A stretch of 50,898 nt of DNA, taken from positions 1 through 50,898 of the forward strand of contig CAMAXE010000030.1 in NCBI GenBank assembly GCA_945862145.1. The letters are read 5' to 3'. The notes beneath the pieces were generated by a model. The model saw nothing but the letters and a program-made list of their open reading frames with translations. It ran no database searches and was not told where the DNA came from. Positions 24,546 through 32,846 of the stretch are shown here, one piece after another. Source of the DNA: Klebsiella pneumoniae. Lineage in GTDB: Bacteria; Pseudomonadota; Gammaproteobacteria; Pseudomonadales; UBA5518. The position numbers and the translations under genes were made by a program. Positions within the stretch are counted from its first letter, which is position 1, and the number at the start of each line of letters is the position of its first letter.

Positions 24546-26354
24546 TCACAGCGGCGCGAGACGGTCGACCGCACGCGCGGTGGCGAGCGGGTCATCGCCA
24601 TGAACCACGGGGCCGCCTTCCCATGTCACCGCTTTAGCGGCGCGAATGGCGATGGTTCGCCCGGGGAAGATGATCACCTCGTTGTCACCGAAGCCTGACA
24701 TCGTGGGCAATTGCAGCAGCTTGCCCGAGAGGCTGCCGGTCCATGCCGTGTAGTGGTAACCCATGCGGTAGAGCCTGGGCGGTGGCGCACCGGCTGCACG
24801 ATCCGTGGGGCGAGCGGCATCGCCGTCCTTATCGAGGGCACCGCGGGCCGCGAGCAGGTCTTCGGTGAGGCCGCGATGGAGAATCTGCACGCCCGCGTGC
24901 TCGCCCTTGTCTGCCATCAGCAGCGCGATTTTTGCCAGATCGTCCAGCGTCGGGTAGTAGCCCGCGTTGAACCATGCCAGCCCCTCGTGTCCGTCGGCTT
25001 CGCGGCTACGCACGATAGGCGCGTGGGCGATGCCGATGGGCTTGAAGACTTCTTCTTCGAGCATATGCCAGGCATCGGCCTGCGGCCCGCGCACGGATTT
25101 GAGGAAGGCGTCCACCGCGGCACCGAGCAGGTAGAAATCCTGATCGCGGTAGCGCATCACGGTGCCCGGCTCCCACGGGTAGTGTGTGAGGTGCGTGTTG
25201 ATGTGCGCGAGTTTCTGCGCGTGCGAGGGCGCGGTGTACCAGCCGTCGTAGTCGGCGAGCAGGTAGCCTTCGTTATCGTCGTTGGGGTTCGTCACGAAAC
25301 TGCCCACGCCACCGAATCCGCTCGCCATGTTCGCGGCATCGATGAAGCGGATGCGGCTCCATTTGGAGTCAAGGCCGGGCACGTAGTCGCCGATGCGCAG
25401 ATCGAGCACGTAGGGGCCGTAGACCTGCGCCAGCCGCAGCAGCGACAGCGGCGCGCCCACGCTCTTCGTCACCGAGCGCACGCCGAAGCGCATCTCGAGC
25501 GGGTAGGGGTAATCGCCCTGCGGCGTGGCTGCGCCCTCGTAGTACAGGGTGCCCTTGTGAAACAGCCCGAGCGCTACTTGCCACTGCTGCAGCACCGGGC
25601 CGCCCAGGCCATCGAGCGTGCCGCGTGGCAGCGTCTTGCGCAGTGTTGCGAGCGGTTGTGCCGGCAGGCGCGCGGCAAGTTCCGCGCGGGCAATGCGGGC
25701 AGCAGTAGCTTGCGCTGCGGCATCTGCGGACGATGCGCGGAATTCCGTGCGCGCCGCCCCCCAGAACTGGCAATAGGGACTGAGCAGATAGGGCGCGTTC
25801 TGCTGCACGAACTGGAACTGCAGCGCGCTCACTTCCGTGCCCCGGTAGAGGAAGGTCGCGAGTCCCTGGTGCGCGTGGTTCTCCGTGTCGTTCACCAGCA
25901 TCAGCGGGAAGGCTGCGCGGGACCAGTCGCCGTCGTCTTTTTCGCGCCAGACGCGCCCGAACTGCGGGATCAGGTTCCAGTAACTCGATGTTTTCCCGGC
26001 GGCTGTCTCGGCCACCATGGTGCCGCGCTCGAGCGGCACCAGAGTGCCGTCATCCAGCGTGATGAACCCGAGCGAAACACCGGGGAAAGCCTGCGCATCG
26101 CGGCCGTCGACGATCCGTTTAGCAAGCGCTGGCGAGACGGCCAGTTCTGCCGCTGAGATACGCAGGACTCCCGCGAAGGGCGGTGCCGCGCGAGCGTCAT
26201 TGCCGGGTGCGAAGGCTGCGTTGCGCACCGGGCCCGCGGGGCCGGTGGTCGATTGCATCTGCGCGCGTGGAAGAAGCCCGGATGCGGGGCCGGCCTGCGC
26301 CGTCGCGTCCACGAGGAGGGCCGCGCAGAGTGCGGCCAGCAGTCGTGTATTCAT
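24546..26354 (-). CDS. Exported serine hydrolase, beta-lactamase/class C fold
   Basis: A 602-residue protein with an N-terminal signal peptide (LLAALCAALLVDATAQA). An N-terminal region of about 230 residues of unknown fold precedes a penicillin-binding/beta-lactamase-like domain with the SxxK motif Ser294-Val-Thr-Lys297 in FGVRSVTKSVG. Later come GTVMRYRDQDFYLLGAAVD and a WHMLEEEVFKPIGI segment typical of the family. Members act as esterases, amidases or peptidases. Position between the GbdR-like regulator (4-base overlap) and the MttB-type gene suggests it releases a quaternary amine from an ester or amide outside the cytoplasm (inference). The substrate is not deducible. Confidence 0.75.
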   Translation of the reverse strand: MNTRLLAALCAALLVDATAQAGPASGLLPRAQMQSTTGPAGPVRNAAFAPGNDARAAPPFAGVLRISAAELAVSPALAKRIVDGRDAQAFPGVSLGFITLDDGTLVPLERGTMVAETAAGKTSSYWNLIPQFGRVWREKDDGDWSRAAFPLMLVNDTENHAHQGLATFLYRGTEVSALQFQFVQQNAPYLLSPYCQFWGAARTEFRASSADAAAQATAARIARAELAARLPAQPLATLRKTLPRGTLDGLGGPVLQQWQVALGLFHKGTLYYEGAATPQGDYPYPLEMRFGVRSVTKSVGAPLSLLRLAQVYGPYVLDLRIGDYVPGLDSKWSRIRFIDAANMASGFGGVGSFVTNPNDDNEGYLLADYDGWYTAPSHAQKLAHINTHLTHYPWEPGTVMRYRDQDFYLLGAAVDAFLKSVRGPQADAWHMLEEEVFKPIGIAHAPIVRSREADGHEGLAWFNAGYYPTLDDLAKIALLMADKGEHAGVQILHRGLTEDLLAARGALDKDGDAARPTDRAAGAPPPRLYRMGYHYTAWTGSLSGKLLQLPTMSGFGDNEVIIFPGRTIAIRAAKAVTWEGGPVVHGDDPLATARAVDRLAPL

Positions 26355-27463
26355 GCCGCAGTGCTCCTTTTTACAGGGTGTAGCCGACGGCGTTCGTCGC
26401 TGGGGCGACAGCCGTGCAGGCGTTTGTAGGCTTGCGAAAAATGCGAGGCGGAATCGAAGCCGCAGTCCTCGGCGATGGCGCGTACGGGGGCTGCGGTCTC
26501 CCGGAGCAGGTGGCGTCCGCGCGCGAGCCGCAGCCCGAGGTGGAATTGTCTGGGCGTGGTGCCGAGTTGCTGGGCGAACAGCCGCTCGATCTGGCGAGGT
26601 GAGAGCCCGACGCGCGTCGCGATGCCCGTGAGCCCGAGTGGCTCGCCCAGCGCCGACTCCATCATGCGTACGGCGTCCGCCAGCCGTGGGTGCGTGATGC
26701 GGTAGCGCAGCCCCGAGTCCATGCGCTGGTCATCGCTTTGCTCGCGGATACGCGGGTGGATGAACTGCTCGGCCACGGCATTGGCGAGTTCCCCACCGTG
26801 GTGCTCGCGGATGAAGTGGAGCATGAGATCGAGCGCCGCCGTGCCGCCCGAGCAGGTGAATACGCCTTCATCCACCACGAAGAGATCCGGCGCGAGCCGC
26901 GCCCGTGTATAGCGCTGGGCGAAGAGTTCCGCGTACTCCCAATGCACGGTGCAGCGCCGCCCGTCCAGCAATCCTGCCTCCGCGAGCAGAAAGGAGCCGC
27001 CGCTCACGCCACCCACCTGGCAGCCGTGCGCAGCCAACTGGCGTAACTGCCCCTTGAGGCGCGGATGTGCGAGCGTGAGTTGCAGGGCATCGAGTCCCAC
27101 GCAGACCAGCAGCATGGCAGGGTGACCAAGTGCGCCGAGCGCGCCCTGCACGCCAATGCTGATGCCGTTGCTGGCGACCACCGCGTTGCCATCGACCGAG
27201 GCGAGGTTCCATTCGTAGAGCGGTTTGCCGCGCAGGCGGTTGGCGGCGCGCAGCGGCTCGATTGCCGCCGAAAAGGCCATCATCGAGAACTGCGGCAGCA
27301 GCAGGAAGCCGAGGCGTCTGGTCCCCGCGGCGGCCTCGGGGCTCGCGCCAGCACAACGGCGCTGCGCCGCGCCCTGGCGCCGGGTGGGCGGGCTCGAGCT
27401 TGCGGGTTTCACCGCTGCTGCACTCCCGGTGTCCAGTGTCGATGTAATGATCGCACGGGCCAC
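26351..27463 (-). CDS. GlxA/GbdR-like AraC-family transcriptional regulator
   Basis: A 370-residue regulator with a DJ-1/PfpI-like domain (about 48-220; LGFLLLPQFSMMAFSAAIEP, GVSGGSFLLAEAGLLDG, CTVHWEYAE, FTCSGGTAALDLMLHFI) and a C-terminal AraC HTH pair (LTGIATRVGLSPRQIERLF; VRAIAEDCGFDSASHFSQAY). The sequence and lay-out match GbdR, which activates glycine betaine and dimethylglycine catabolism in Pseudomonas. The catalytic cysteine of true amidotransferases is replaced (GVSGGS), as in GbdR-type sensors. The start is GTG at 27463. It heads the operon and is divergent from an EamA transporter, so self-regulation from the shared intergenic region is likely. Confidence 0.85.
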   Translation of the reverse strand: MARAIITSTLDTGSAAAVKPASSSPPTRRQGAAQRRCAGASPEAAAGTRRLGFLLLPQFSMMAFSAAIEPLRAANRLRGKPLYEWNLASVDGNAVVASNGISIGVQGALGALGHPAMLLVCVGLDALQLTLAHPRLKGQLRQLAAHGCQVGGVSGGSFLLAEAGLLDGRRCTVHWEYAELFAQRYTRARLAPDLFVVDEGVFTCSGGTAALDLMLHFIREHHGGELANAVAEQFIHPRIREQSDDQRMDSGLRYRITHPRLADAVRMMESALGEPLGLTGIATRVGLSPRQIERLFAQQLGTTPRQFHLGLRLARGRHLLRETAAPVRAIAEDCGFDSASHFSQAYKRLHGCRPSDERRRLHPVKRSTAA

Positions 27464-27479
27464 CGTTGAGTGATGACGC

Positions 27480-27510
27480 TGTTGCGACGATTTATTTCAT
27501 TTTCGCGACA
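27480..27510. promoter_or_regulatory. Candidate dyad operator between regulator and transporter
   Basis: TGTTGCGA (27480-27487) and TCGCGACA (27503-27510) form an inverted repeat with one mismatch, centres 23 bases apart, in an AT-rich spacer otherwise rare here. It lies 17 bases before the regulator's GTG and about 90 bases before the EamA gene. It may be the regulator's own operator, but no consensus was tested. Confidence 0.3.
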
Positions 27511-27596
27511 TCGTGCCAGGCCAGCTCCACGCCGTACTTCCCAGCCGGCTTCGGTGTCAGAATGCTGCGCTTTGCGAGAAGCCGAGCGGACAGTGC

Positions 27597-28478
27597 ATGC
27601 GCGAGAACAACCTGAGGGCCATCGGCACCATGCTCGTGGGGGTAGCGTTGTTCGCGTTCCTCGACGCCGCCCTGAAGCGCCTCACCGCGGACTATCCCGC
27701 GATGCAGGTAGTGACACTGCGCTGCTGGGCGTCGATACCTTTTCTGCTGTTGCCGCTGATCCTGCAGGGCCGCCTGCGCGAACTGCGTATCGCCGATCCC
27801 AAGCCCCACATTGTGCGCGCGGCACTGGGGCTGGGGATGATCTGGGGGTACATCTACGCGCTCTCGGTGCAATCGCTCAGCATGACCTACGCCACCTACA
27901 TGAGCGCGCCGCTGCTGGTGGCGGCCCTGGCGGTGCCTTTCCTGCGCGAGCCCGTGCCCCTGCGGCGTTGGATGGCGATCGCGGTGGGTTTCGTGGGCGT
28001 GCTGGTGGCGCTGGATCCCTCGGGCGATGTGAACGTGGCCGGTGCGCTCGCGGTGCTCTTCAGTACGGTGTGCTATGCCTTCACTGTGATTGCGGTGCGC
28101 TTCATCGGCAAGGTTGATTCGACAGCCGCCATCGTGTTCTGGTTTCTGGTGATGGTGGGCACCGTTGCCGGGTTGCTCGCAGTGCCGCAATGGCGTCCGC
28201 TGCGCTTCGAGGACTTGGGCCTGATTGCGTTTTGCGGCCTTACGGGCGCGCTCGCGCAGTACTGTTTCACCTCGGCGTTCCGTGCCGCGCGTGCCGCGGC
28301 GATCGTGCCCTTCGAATACTCGGCGATCATCTGGGGCATCGCGATGGACTGGGTGTTCTTCGACGTCGATCCCGCGGCCCACGTGCTGAACGGCGCGTTG
28401 ATCGTGATCGTCGCCGGTCTCTACGTCATGTGGGACGAGTCGCGCTCCGGTCGCGCGCTTGATCTGAGGTCTGATTAG
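27597..28478 (+). CDS. EamA/DMT-superfamily transporter
   Basis: A 293-residue inner-membrane protein with about ten hydrophobic segments in two EamA halves. The first has MLVGVALFAFLDAALKRL and HIVRAALGLGMIWGYIYALS; the second begins near ALAVLFSTVCYAFTVIAVRF. Typical end-of-half signatures appear, such as YMSAPLLVAALAVPFL and PFEYSAIIWGIAMDWVFF. DMT proteins usually export amino acids or metabolites. It is divergent from the GbdR-like regulator, so it may move an amine-pathway intermediate (inference). The ATG at 27597 gives a full first helix. Confidence 0.85.
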   Translation: MRENNLRAIGTMLVGVALFAFLDAALKRLTADYPAMQVVTLRCWASIPFLLLPLILQGRLRELRIADPKPHIVRAALGLGMIWGYIYALSVQSLSMTYATYMSAPLLVAALAVPFLREPVPLRRWMAIAVGFVGVLVALDPSGDVNVAGALAVLFSTVCYAFTVIAVRFIGKVDSTAAIVFWFLVMVGTVAGLLAVPQWRPLRFEDLGLIAFCGLTGALAQYCFTSAFRAARAAAIVPFEYSAIIWGIAMDWVFFDVDPAAHVLNGALIVIVAGLYVMWDESRSGRALDLRSD

Positions 28479-28521
28479 GGGTTGTTGTTGGGTTGCAGCG
28501 TACGTGCTTCGGAGCGCTGGT

Positions 28522-28628
28522 CGGGTTTGGATTGCAGCACCCGCGAGCCGTGATGCTCGTCGGGTATGGATTGCAGCACCCGCGAGCCGTGATGCTCGTC
28601 GGGTATGGAAGGCAGCACCCGCGATCCG
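28522..28628. repeat. 39-bp tandem repeat (family B, forward)
   Basis: Units begin at 28522, 28561 and 28600. The first two differ by one base, and the third is diverged and partial. The core is GATTGCAGCACCCGC. The same core occurs inverted, also with a 39-base step, at 29283 and 29322. Confidence 0.85.
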
Positions 28629-28730
28629 CTCCCCGCTCACGGCTCGCTCGAACGAACTTTCCGCGAGTTTCATGTTTGCGCTTCGGCATGCTGCGTGGTT
28701 TGGCCATTGCCCGATCGAGAACGTGGGTTG

Positions 28731-29146
28731 CGGGCATGGCCTGATCGCAGTTGTAGGAGCGCGCCATGCGCGCGATGCGGGGCTGCCGGCGTGGTTGTTC
28801 GCGGGCACGGCCCGCTCCTACGCGGGGATGGTGTTTTCGCATTCGCGCACAGCAGGCGATAACGAAGATCGCGGGCATGGCCTGTTCGCAGTTGTAGGAG
28901 CGCGCCATGCGCGCGATGCGGGGCTGCCGGCGTGGTTGTTCGCGGGCACGGCCCGCTCCTACGCGGGGATGGTGTTTTCGCATTCGCGCACAGCAGGCGA
29001 GAACAAAGATTGCGGGCATGGTCTGTTCGCAGTTGTAGGAGCGCGCCATGCGCGCGATGCGGGGCTGCCGGCGTGGTTGTTCGCGGGCACGGCCCGCTCC
29101 TACGCGGGATGGTGTTTTCGCGTTCACGCACAGCAGACGATCGAGC
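28731..29146. repeat. Three 141-bp BIME-like units with paired REP elements
   Basis: Units start at 28731, 28872 and 29013 and are almost identical. Each carries a REP-like arm GTAGGAGCGCGCCATG (28753 in unit 1) and, about 45 bases on, the inverse arm ending CCCGCTCCTAC (to 28821). This forms a bacterial interspersed mosaic element. The open frames through it are artefacts of the repeat. No gene is apparent from 28479 to 29345. Confidence 0.88.
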
Positions 29147-29282
29147 GATTCGGGATGTGGGCTGTCCGCGTGAGCGCGCCTTCATTCGGAAAATCGCCGG
29201 GAGCGATTTCACGAATGCAGGCAGTCGCTGCACAGGGATGTGCAGCGGCGTTAGCGAGCGGGGATGGCCCGCAGCCCGAAGC

Positions 29283-29337
29283 GCGGGTGCTGCAATCTGG
29301 AAGCCTCGAGCCGCCCGAAGCGCGGGGTGCTGCAATC
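29283..29337. repeat. Family B repeat core, inverted copies
   Basis: GCGGGTGCTGCAATC at 29283-29297 and the same core with one extra G at 29322-29337 are the reverse complement of the core at 28530 and 28569. They mirror the left family B block around the REP units. Confidence 0.75.
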
Positions 29338-29345
29338 CACAACCC

Positions 29346-30413
29346 TCAGCGACGACGAAGGAACGCGGGAATCGGTGACTCGACGGGATTGTCGCTGGGG
29401 ATCTGCCGCCAGCCCGGGGTTGGGCCGGTGGCAGTGGCGTCGGCTTCGTGCAGGGTGCTCCAGCCCAGCCAGCCCTCGGAGTAATTGCGGATACGCGGCA
29501 AGCCGAGCGCGTAGGCGTAGAGAAACGCGAGACTGGAACGCCAGCCGGTGCCGCAATAGAAAATGAGCTCCCGCGATTCCGGCTCAAGCCCTGCTGCCTG
29601 CCAGCGCGACAGGACCTCCTGCGGATCACGCAGATGCCCGGACTCGTCCTGATAGATCGTGGCGCTGTCGTCCGCGTTACCGGCGGCGATCGCGTGGGGA
29701 ATGCGACCGGCGAATGCCGCGTAGTCGTAGCCGCTCAACAGACCGTTGTATTCGGCCCAGCCGCGCGTGTCGGCGAGTTGCATCCCCCCATCGTCCAAGC
29801 GACGGCGCAACTCGGCGGTGCCGATGATGAAATCCTGGCGCGGCACCGCGGAGAATTCCCTGGGCACCGGGATGTGCGCCGCGGTTTCCACCGGCAGCCC
29901 TGCGGCGCGCCAGGCGCGCAGGCCACCGTCGAGGTAGCGCACATCGTGCACGCCCGCGTACATCAAGACCCACCAGGCGCGGGCCGCAGCGATGCTCCTG
30001 TCGCCGTAGACCACCACGGTGTCGGCCGGCCCGATACCAAGCGCACCGATCACCCCGTGCAACTCCGGCACTGAGCGCAGTGCCCAGCGCGGATAGCCGG
30101 TCTCGAGGCGGTCGGTGTCGAGGTGAATCGCGCCCGGCAGGTGGCCGGCGAGATACTCGCGGGCCACGCCGTCCTCGGACCAGCTGGCGTTAAGCAGCAC
30201 GGGGCGTGAGCCATCCTGCGCCTGCGCCTGCTGCAGCCAGTCGACGCTTACCACCACCTCGGGATGCGGGGTGCGTGCGGCGGCGGTTTGCGCTACTGCT
30301 TGCGTGCCCGCACAGAGCGCAGCGCACAGCACGGCGAGCAGCAGCACAACGCGGCACCGCACTACTGCGGCCGGCTTCCGCGCCCGCGTGCTGCTGCCGC
30401 CGGCCAGGCTCAT
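29346..30413 (-). CDS. Exported two-domain rhodanese-like sulfurtransferase
   Basis: A 355-residue protein with a cleavable-looking signal (VVLLLAVLCAALCAGTQAVAQ), hence probably periplasmic. Two rhodanese domains are visible. The N-terminal one has the CH2A-like motif YLAGHLPGAIHLD and the inactive loop VVYGDRSIAAAR without Cys. The C-terminal one has the catalytic Cys287 in FYCGTGWRSS, a six-residue loop typical of thiosulfate or mercaptopyruvate sulfurtransferases. It starts inside the last codons of the enolase-superfamily gene (ATGA overlap), so it is translated with it. The donor and acceptor are unknown. Confidence 0.85.
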   Translation of the reverse strand: MSLAGGSSTRARKPAAVVRCRVVLLLAVLCAALCAGTQAVAQTAAARTPHPEVVVSVDWLQQAQAQDGSRPVLLNASWSEDGVAREYLAGHLPGAIHLDTDRLETGYPRWALRSVPELHGVIGALGIGPADTVVVYGDRSIAAARAWWVLMYAGVHDVRYLDGGLRAWRAAGLPVETAAHIPVPREFSAVPRQDFIIGTAELRRRLDDGGMQLADTRGWAEYNGLLSGYDYAAFAGRIPHAIAAGNADDSATIYQDESGHLRDPQEVLSRWQAAGLEPESRELIFYCGTGWRSSLAFLYAYALGLPRIRNYSEGWLGWSTLHEADATATGPTPGWRQIPSDNPVESPIPAFLRRR

Positions 30414-31651
30414 TCCGGATTCGCCGCCGGCGCCCCCCCCTCGAAACGGTTGCCATGCCGGTAGTCGCAGGGCGCTTCTTGCATCTGCAGGTGCAGACCA
30501 TTGCCCGTGAAGGGATGCGCGCGGGCAAGGTCCTCGTCGAAATTCACGCCGAGGCCCGGCGCCTCGGGCGGGATCACGTAACCGTCTTCCCAGCGGATGG
30601 TGTGGCCGATCAACTGGAGATGGAAATCGCCGCCTTTCTGGATCGTCTCGATCATCAGGAGGTTGGGGATGGACGTGGCGAGGTGGATATTGGCCGCCCA
30701 CTCGAGTGGTCCGCAGTAGAGGTGCGGGGCCATCTCGGCGTTGAAAATTTCCGCGATAGCAGAGACTTTTTTCGCCTCCATGATCCCACCGAGGCGCCCC
30801 AGCGCGGGTTGCAGGATTTTCACCCCGCCCGCGCGGAGCAGCGTGCCGAACTCCGCCTTGGTCGAGAGGCGCTCGCCGGTGGCAAGCGGAATACGCACCT
30901 GCCGCGCCACCTCGGCGAACTCGAGCAGGTTGTCGGGCGGGATGGGCTCTTCGTACCAGAGCGGGTTGAAGGGCTCGAGTTCGCGGCCCATACGGATCGC
31001 GCCGGGCGTGGAGAATTGCCCGTGCGTGCCGAACAGCAGGTCCGCGCTGTCGCCCACGGCCTCGCGTATCGCGCGGCAAAAGGCCACCGAGCGCGTGATG
31101 TCGGACATGGAGGGGTTGTGGCCGCCGCGGATGGTGTAGGGGCCTGCCGGGTCGAATTTCACGGCGGTGAAGCCTTCCTTCACACACCGCGCCGCGGCCT
31201 CGCCCTGCCAGTCGGGGTTTACCCAGAACTCGCTCGCGTCCTGCCCCGGCTCGGGGTAGAGGTAGGTGTAGGTGCGCAGGCGTTGGTTCATCTTGCCGCC
31301 GAGCAGCGCCCAGACCGGACGGTTGCGCGCCTTGCCGAGGATGTCCCAGCACGCGATCTCCATGCCCGCGAAGGCGCCCATCACGGTGGGGTCCGGGCGC
31401 TGCGTGAAGCCCGAGGAATAGACGCGCCGGTACATCAGTTCGATGTTCTCCGGGCTCTCGCCCTGCATGTGGCGCTCGAAGACGTCCTCGATCACCGCGC
31501 GCATGGCCTTGGGGCCCACCGTCGAGGCATAACACTCGCCATAGCCGACGATGCCGTCGTCGGTGGTGAGCTTGGTGAAGATCCAGTAACGCCCGCCCCA
31601 GCCGGGCGCGGGTGGTGCGACGACGAAAATCTCGAGATCCTGGAGTTTCAT
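30410..31651 (-). CDS. Mandelate racemase/muconate lactonizing enzyme family (sugar-acid dehydratase-like)
   Basis: A 413-residue enolase-superfamily enzyme. The capping domain is followed by a (beta/alpha)7 barrel with landmarks GFTAVKFDPAGPY, LLFGTHGQFSTPGA, WYEEPIPPDN (metal-ligand Glu), IPLATGERLSTK, LQPALGRLGGIMEAKKV and MAPHLYCGPLEWAA (catalytic His). These match galactonate/gluconate/mannonate dehydratase-like members, which remove water from aldonic acids. Substrate specificity cannot be read. The ATG at 31651 gives the standard N-terminus MKLQDLEIFVV. Confidence 0.88.
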   Translation of the reverse strand: MKLQDLEIFVVAPPAPGWGGRYWIFTKLTTDDGIVGYGECYASTVGPKAMRAVIEDVFERHMQGESPENIELMYRRVYSSGFTQRPDPTVMGAFAGMEIACWDILGKARNRPVWALLGGKMNQRLRTYTYLYPEPGQDASEFWVNPDWQGEAAARCVKEGFTAVKFDPAGPYTIRGGHNPSMSDITRSVAFCRAIREAVGDSADLLFGTHGQFSTPGAIRMGRELEPFNPLWYEEPIPPDNLLEFAEVARQVRIPLATGERLSTKAEFGTLLRAGGVKILQPALGRLGGIMEAKKVSAIAEIFNAEMAPHLYCGPLEWAANIHLATSIPNLLMIETIQKGGDFHLQLIGHTIRWEDGYVIPPEAPGLGVNFDEDLARAHPFTGNGLHLQMQEAPCDYRHGNRFEGGAPAANPE

Positions 31652-31827
31652 GGCTGCGTGTGAGTCCTGGCTGCGGTGGAAATGGCGAACGTTGGTGATG
31701 GGCGATGATAAGGGAATACATCTCCCAGTCCCACGCTCGCGCGGCGCCTCGGGTACGGACTTGCGGTGGCGGCACGGTGCGGGATCCTGTAGCGTTCCGG
31801 GCGATCCCAGCCACCTGCCCACAGCCC

Positions 31828-32844
31828 ATGCCCTTACTGAAAAGCCCGCGCGGCTTACGCTACCAGGGCTGCGCCCTGATCTACTCGTTGGCCGCCTTCG
31901 CCGGCGGCTGGGCGCTGCTGTTCGTGGATTCCCTGATCCTCTGGCCTGCGGGCGTGGTGCTGCTTGCGCACGGCATGGTCATTGCGGCCTATCTGATCCA
32001 TGAATGCGCGCACAACACGATCTTCCGGGAGAACCGCCACAACACGCGCTTGGGTTCCCTGCTCGGGTGGATTACCGGCTCCTGCTACGGGCGGCACCTC
32101 GATGTGCGCTACAAGCATTTCCGCCATCACGTAGATAACGATGACGTCGTGCATGTCGACTACGAGGCTTGGTTCCGGGCGCACCCGCGCAGTTACCGGC
32201 TGGTAACGTGGCTCGAGTCCTGGTACGTCCCCGCCCACGACATCATGATGCACGTGATGCTGATGCTGTCGTCGTTCGTGATCGCGCCGCGGCATAATCA
32301 GCGCCGGCGCAATGTTCTTATCCTGGTGTCGCGGCTTTCTGTGCTCAGCGCGGTCGCGGCCATGGAGCCTGCGGCATTTATTGGGTATCTCATGGCGCAG
32401 ATGCTGCTGATCATCGTCCTGCGTTTCATGGACAGCCTGCAGCATGATTACCCTTACCACCTGACGCTGTTCGGTGAGTCCAGCTCGCCGCACAAGGGCG
32501 ATGCGCGCTGGGAGCAGGAGCACACCTTCAGCAACATCATCAGCTGGCGTTACGCAACGCCTAACTGGCTGGTGCTCAATTTCGGTTTCCACAACGCCCA
32601 CCACGCCAAACCCACTGCTCCGTGGTATGAACTCCCGCGGCTGCATCGCGAGCTCTTCGGCAACGATCCGGCCAATGTGATCAGGCTATGGCCGCAGCTG
32701 CTGATCTACCACCGGCATCGCCGGCACCGCATTTTCCATGACGCCCCGGGGCTGCCGCGCGTGGAAGGCCGGGAGTACCTGCGCGCGGCGCAGCAGGCCT
32801 TGGTGACGGGTGGTCACGCGGCCTCTTTCCTCACGCCGTTCTGA
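31828..32844 (+). CDS. Membrane fatty acid desaturase
   Basis: A 338-residue di-iron membrane enzyme. The three histidine boxes are clear: HECAH at residues 58-62, KHFRHH at 96-101 and HNAHH at 255-259. Hydrophobic segments lie before box 1 and around residues 130-150 and 175-210. It inserts a double bond into an acyl chain or oxidises a related lipid or carotenoid. The chosen ATG (31828) has no clear ribosome site, and an in-frame start at 31705 is possible. The next gene starts two bases after its stop. Confidence 0.85.
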   Translation: MPLLKSPRGLRYQGCALIYSLAAFAGGWALLFVDSLILWPAGVVLLAHGMVIAAYLIHECAHNTIFRENRHNTRLGSLLGWITGSCYGRHLDVRYKHFRHHVDNDDVVHVDYEAWFRAHPRSYRLVTWLESWYVPAHDIMMHVMLMLSSFVIAPRHNQRRRNVLILVSRLSVLSAVAAMEPAAFIGYLMAQMLLIIVLRFMDSLQHDYPYHLTLFGESSSPHKGDARWEQEHTFSNIISWRYATPNWLVLNFGFHNAHHAKPTAPWYELPRLHRELFGNDPANVIRLWPQLLIYHRHRRHRIFHDAPGLPRVEGREYLRAAQQALVTGGHAASFLTPF

Positions 32845-32846
32845 GC

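Noticed and set aside
22091-24637. Long plus-strand open frame (about 848 codons) across the DMGDH and MttB genes
   Set aside because: It is antisense to two well-supported enzymes, has no recognisable domain and is rich in His, Arg and Ala as expected for a shadow frame in GC-rich DNA.
28504-29629. Proteins encoded through the 28.5-29.3 kb repeats on both strands
   Set aside because: The translations simply repeat the BIME units (for example RHARDAGLPAWLFAG three times). This is repeat DNA without stops, not a gene.
29346-31829. Single 827-codon minus-strand frame joining the sulfurtransferase and dehydratase region
   Set aside because: The frame is open only by chance through the dehydratase gene. 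The signal peptide and ATG at 30413 define the sulfurtransferase start.
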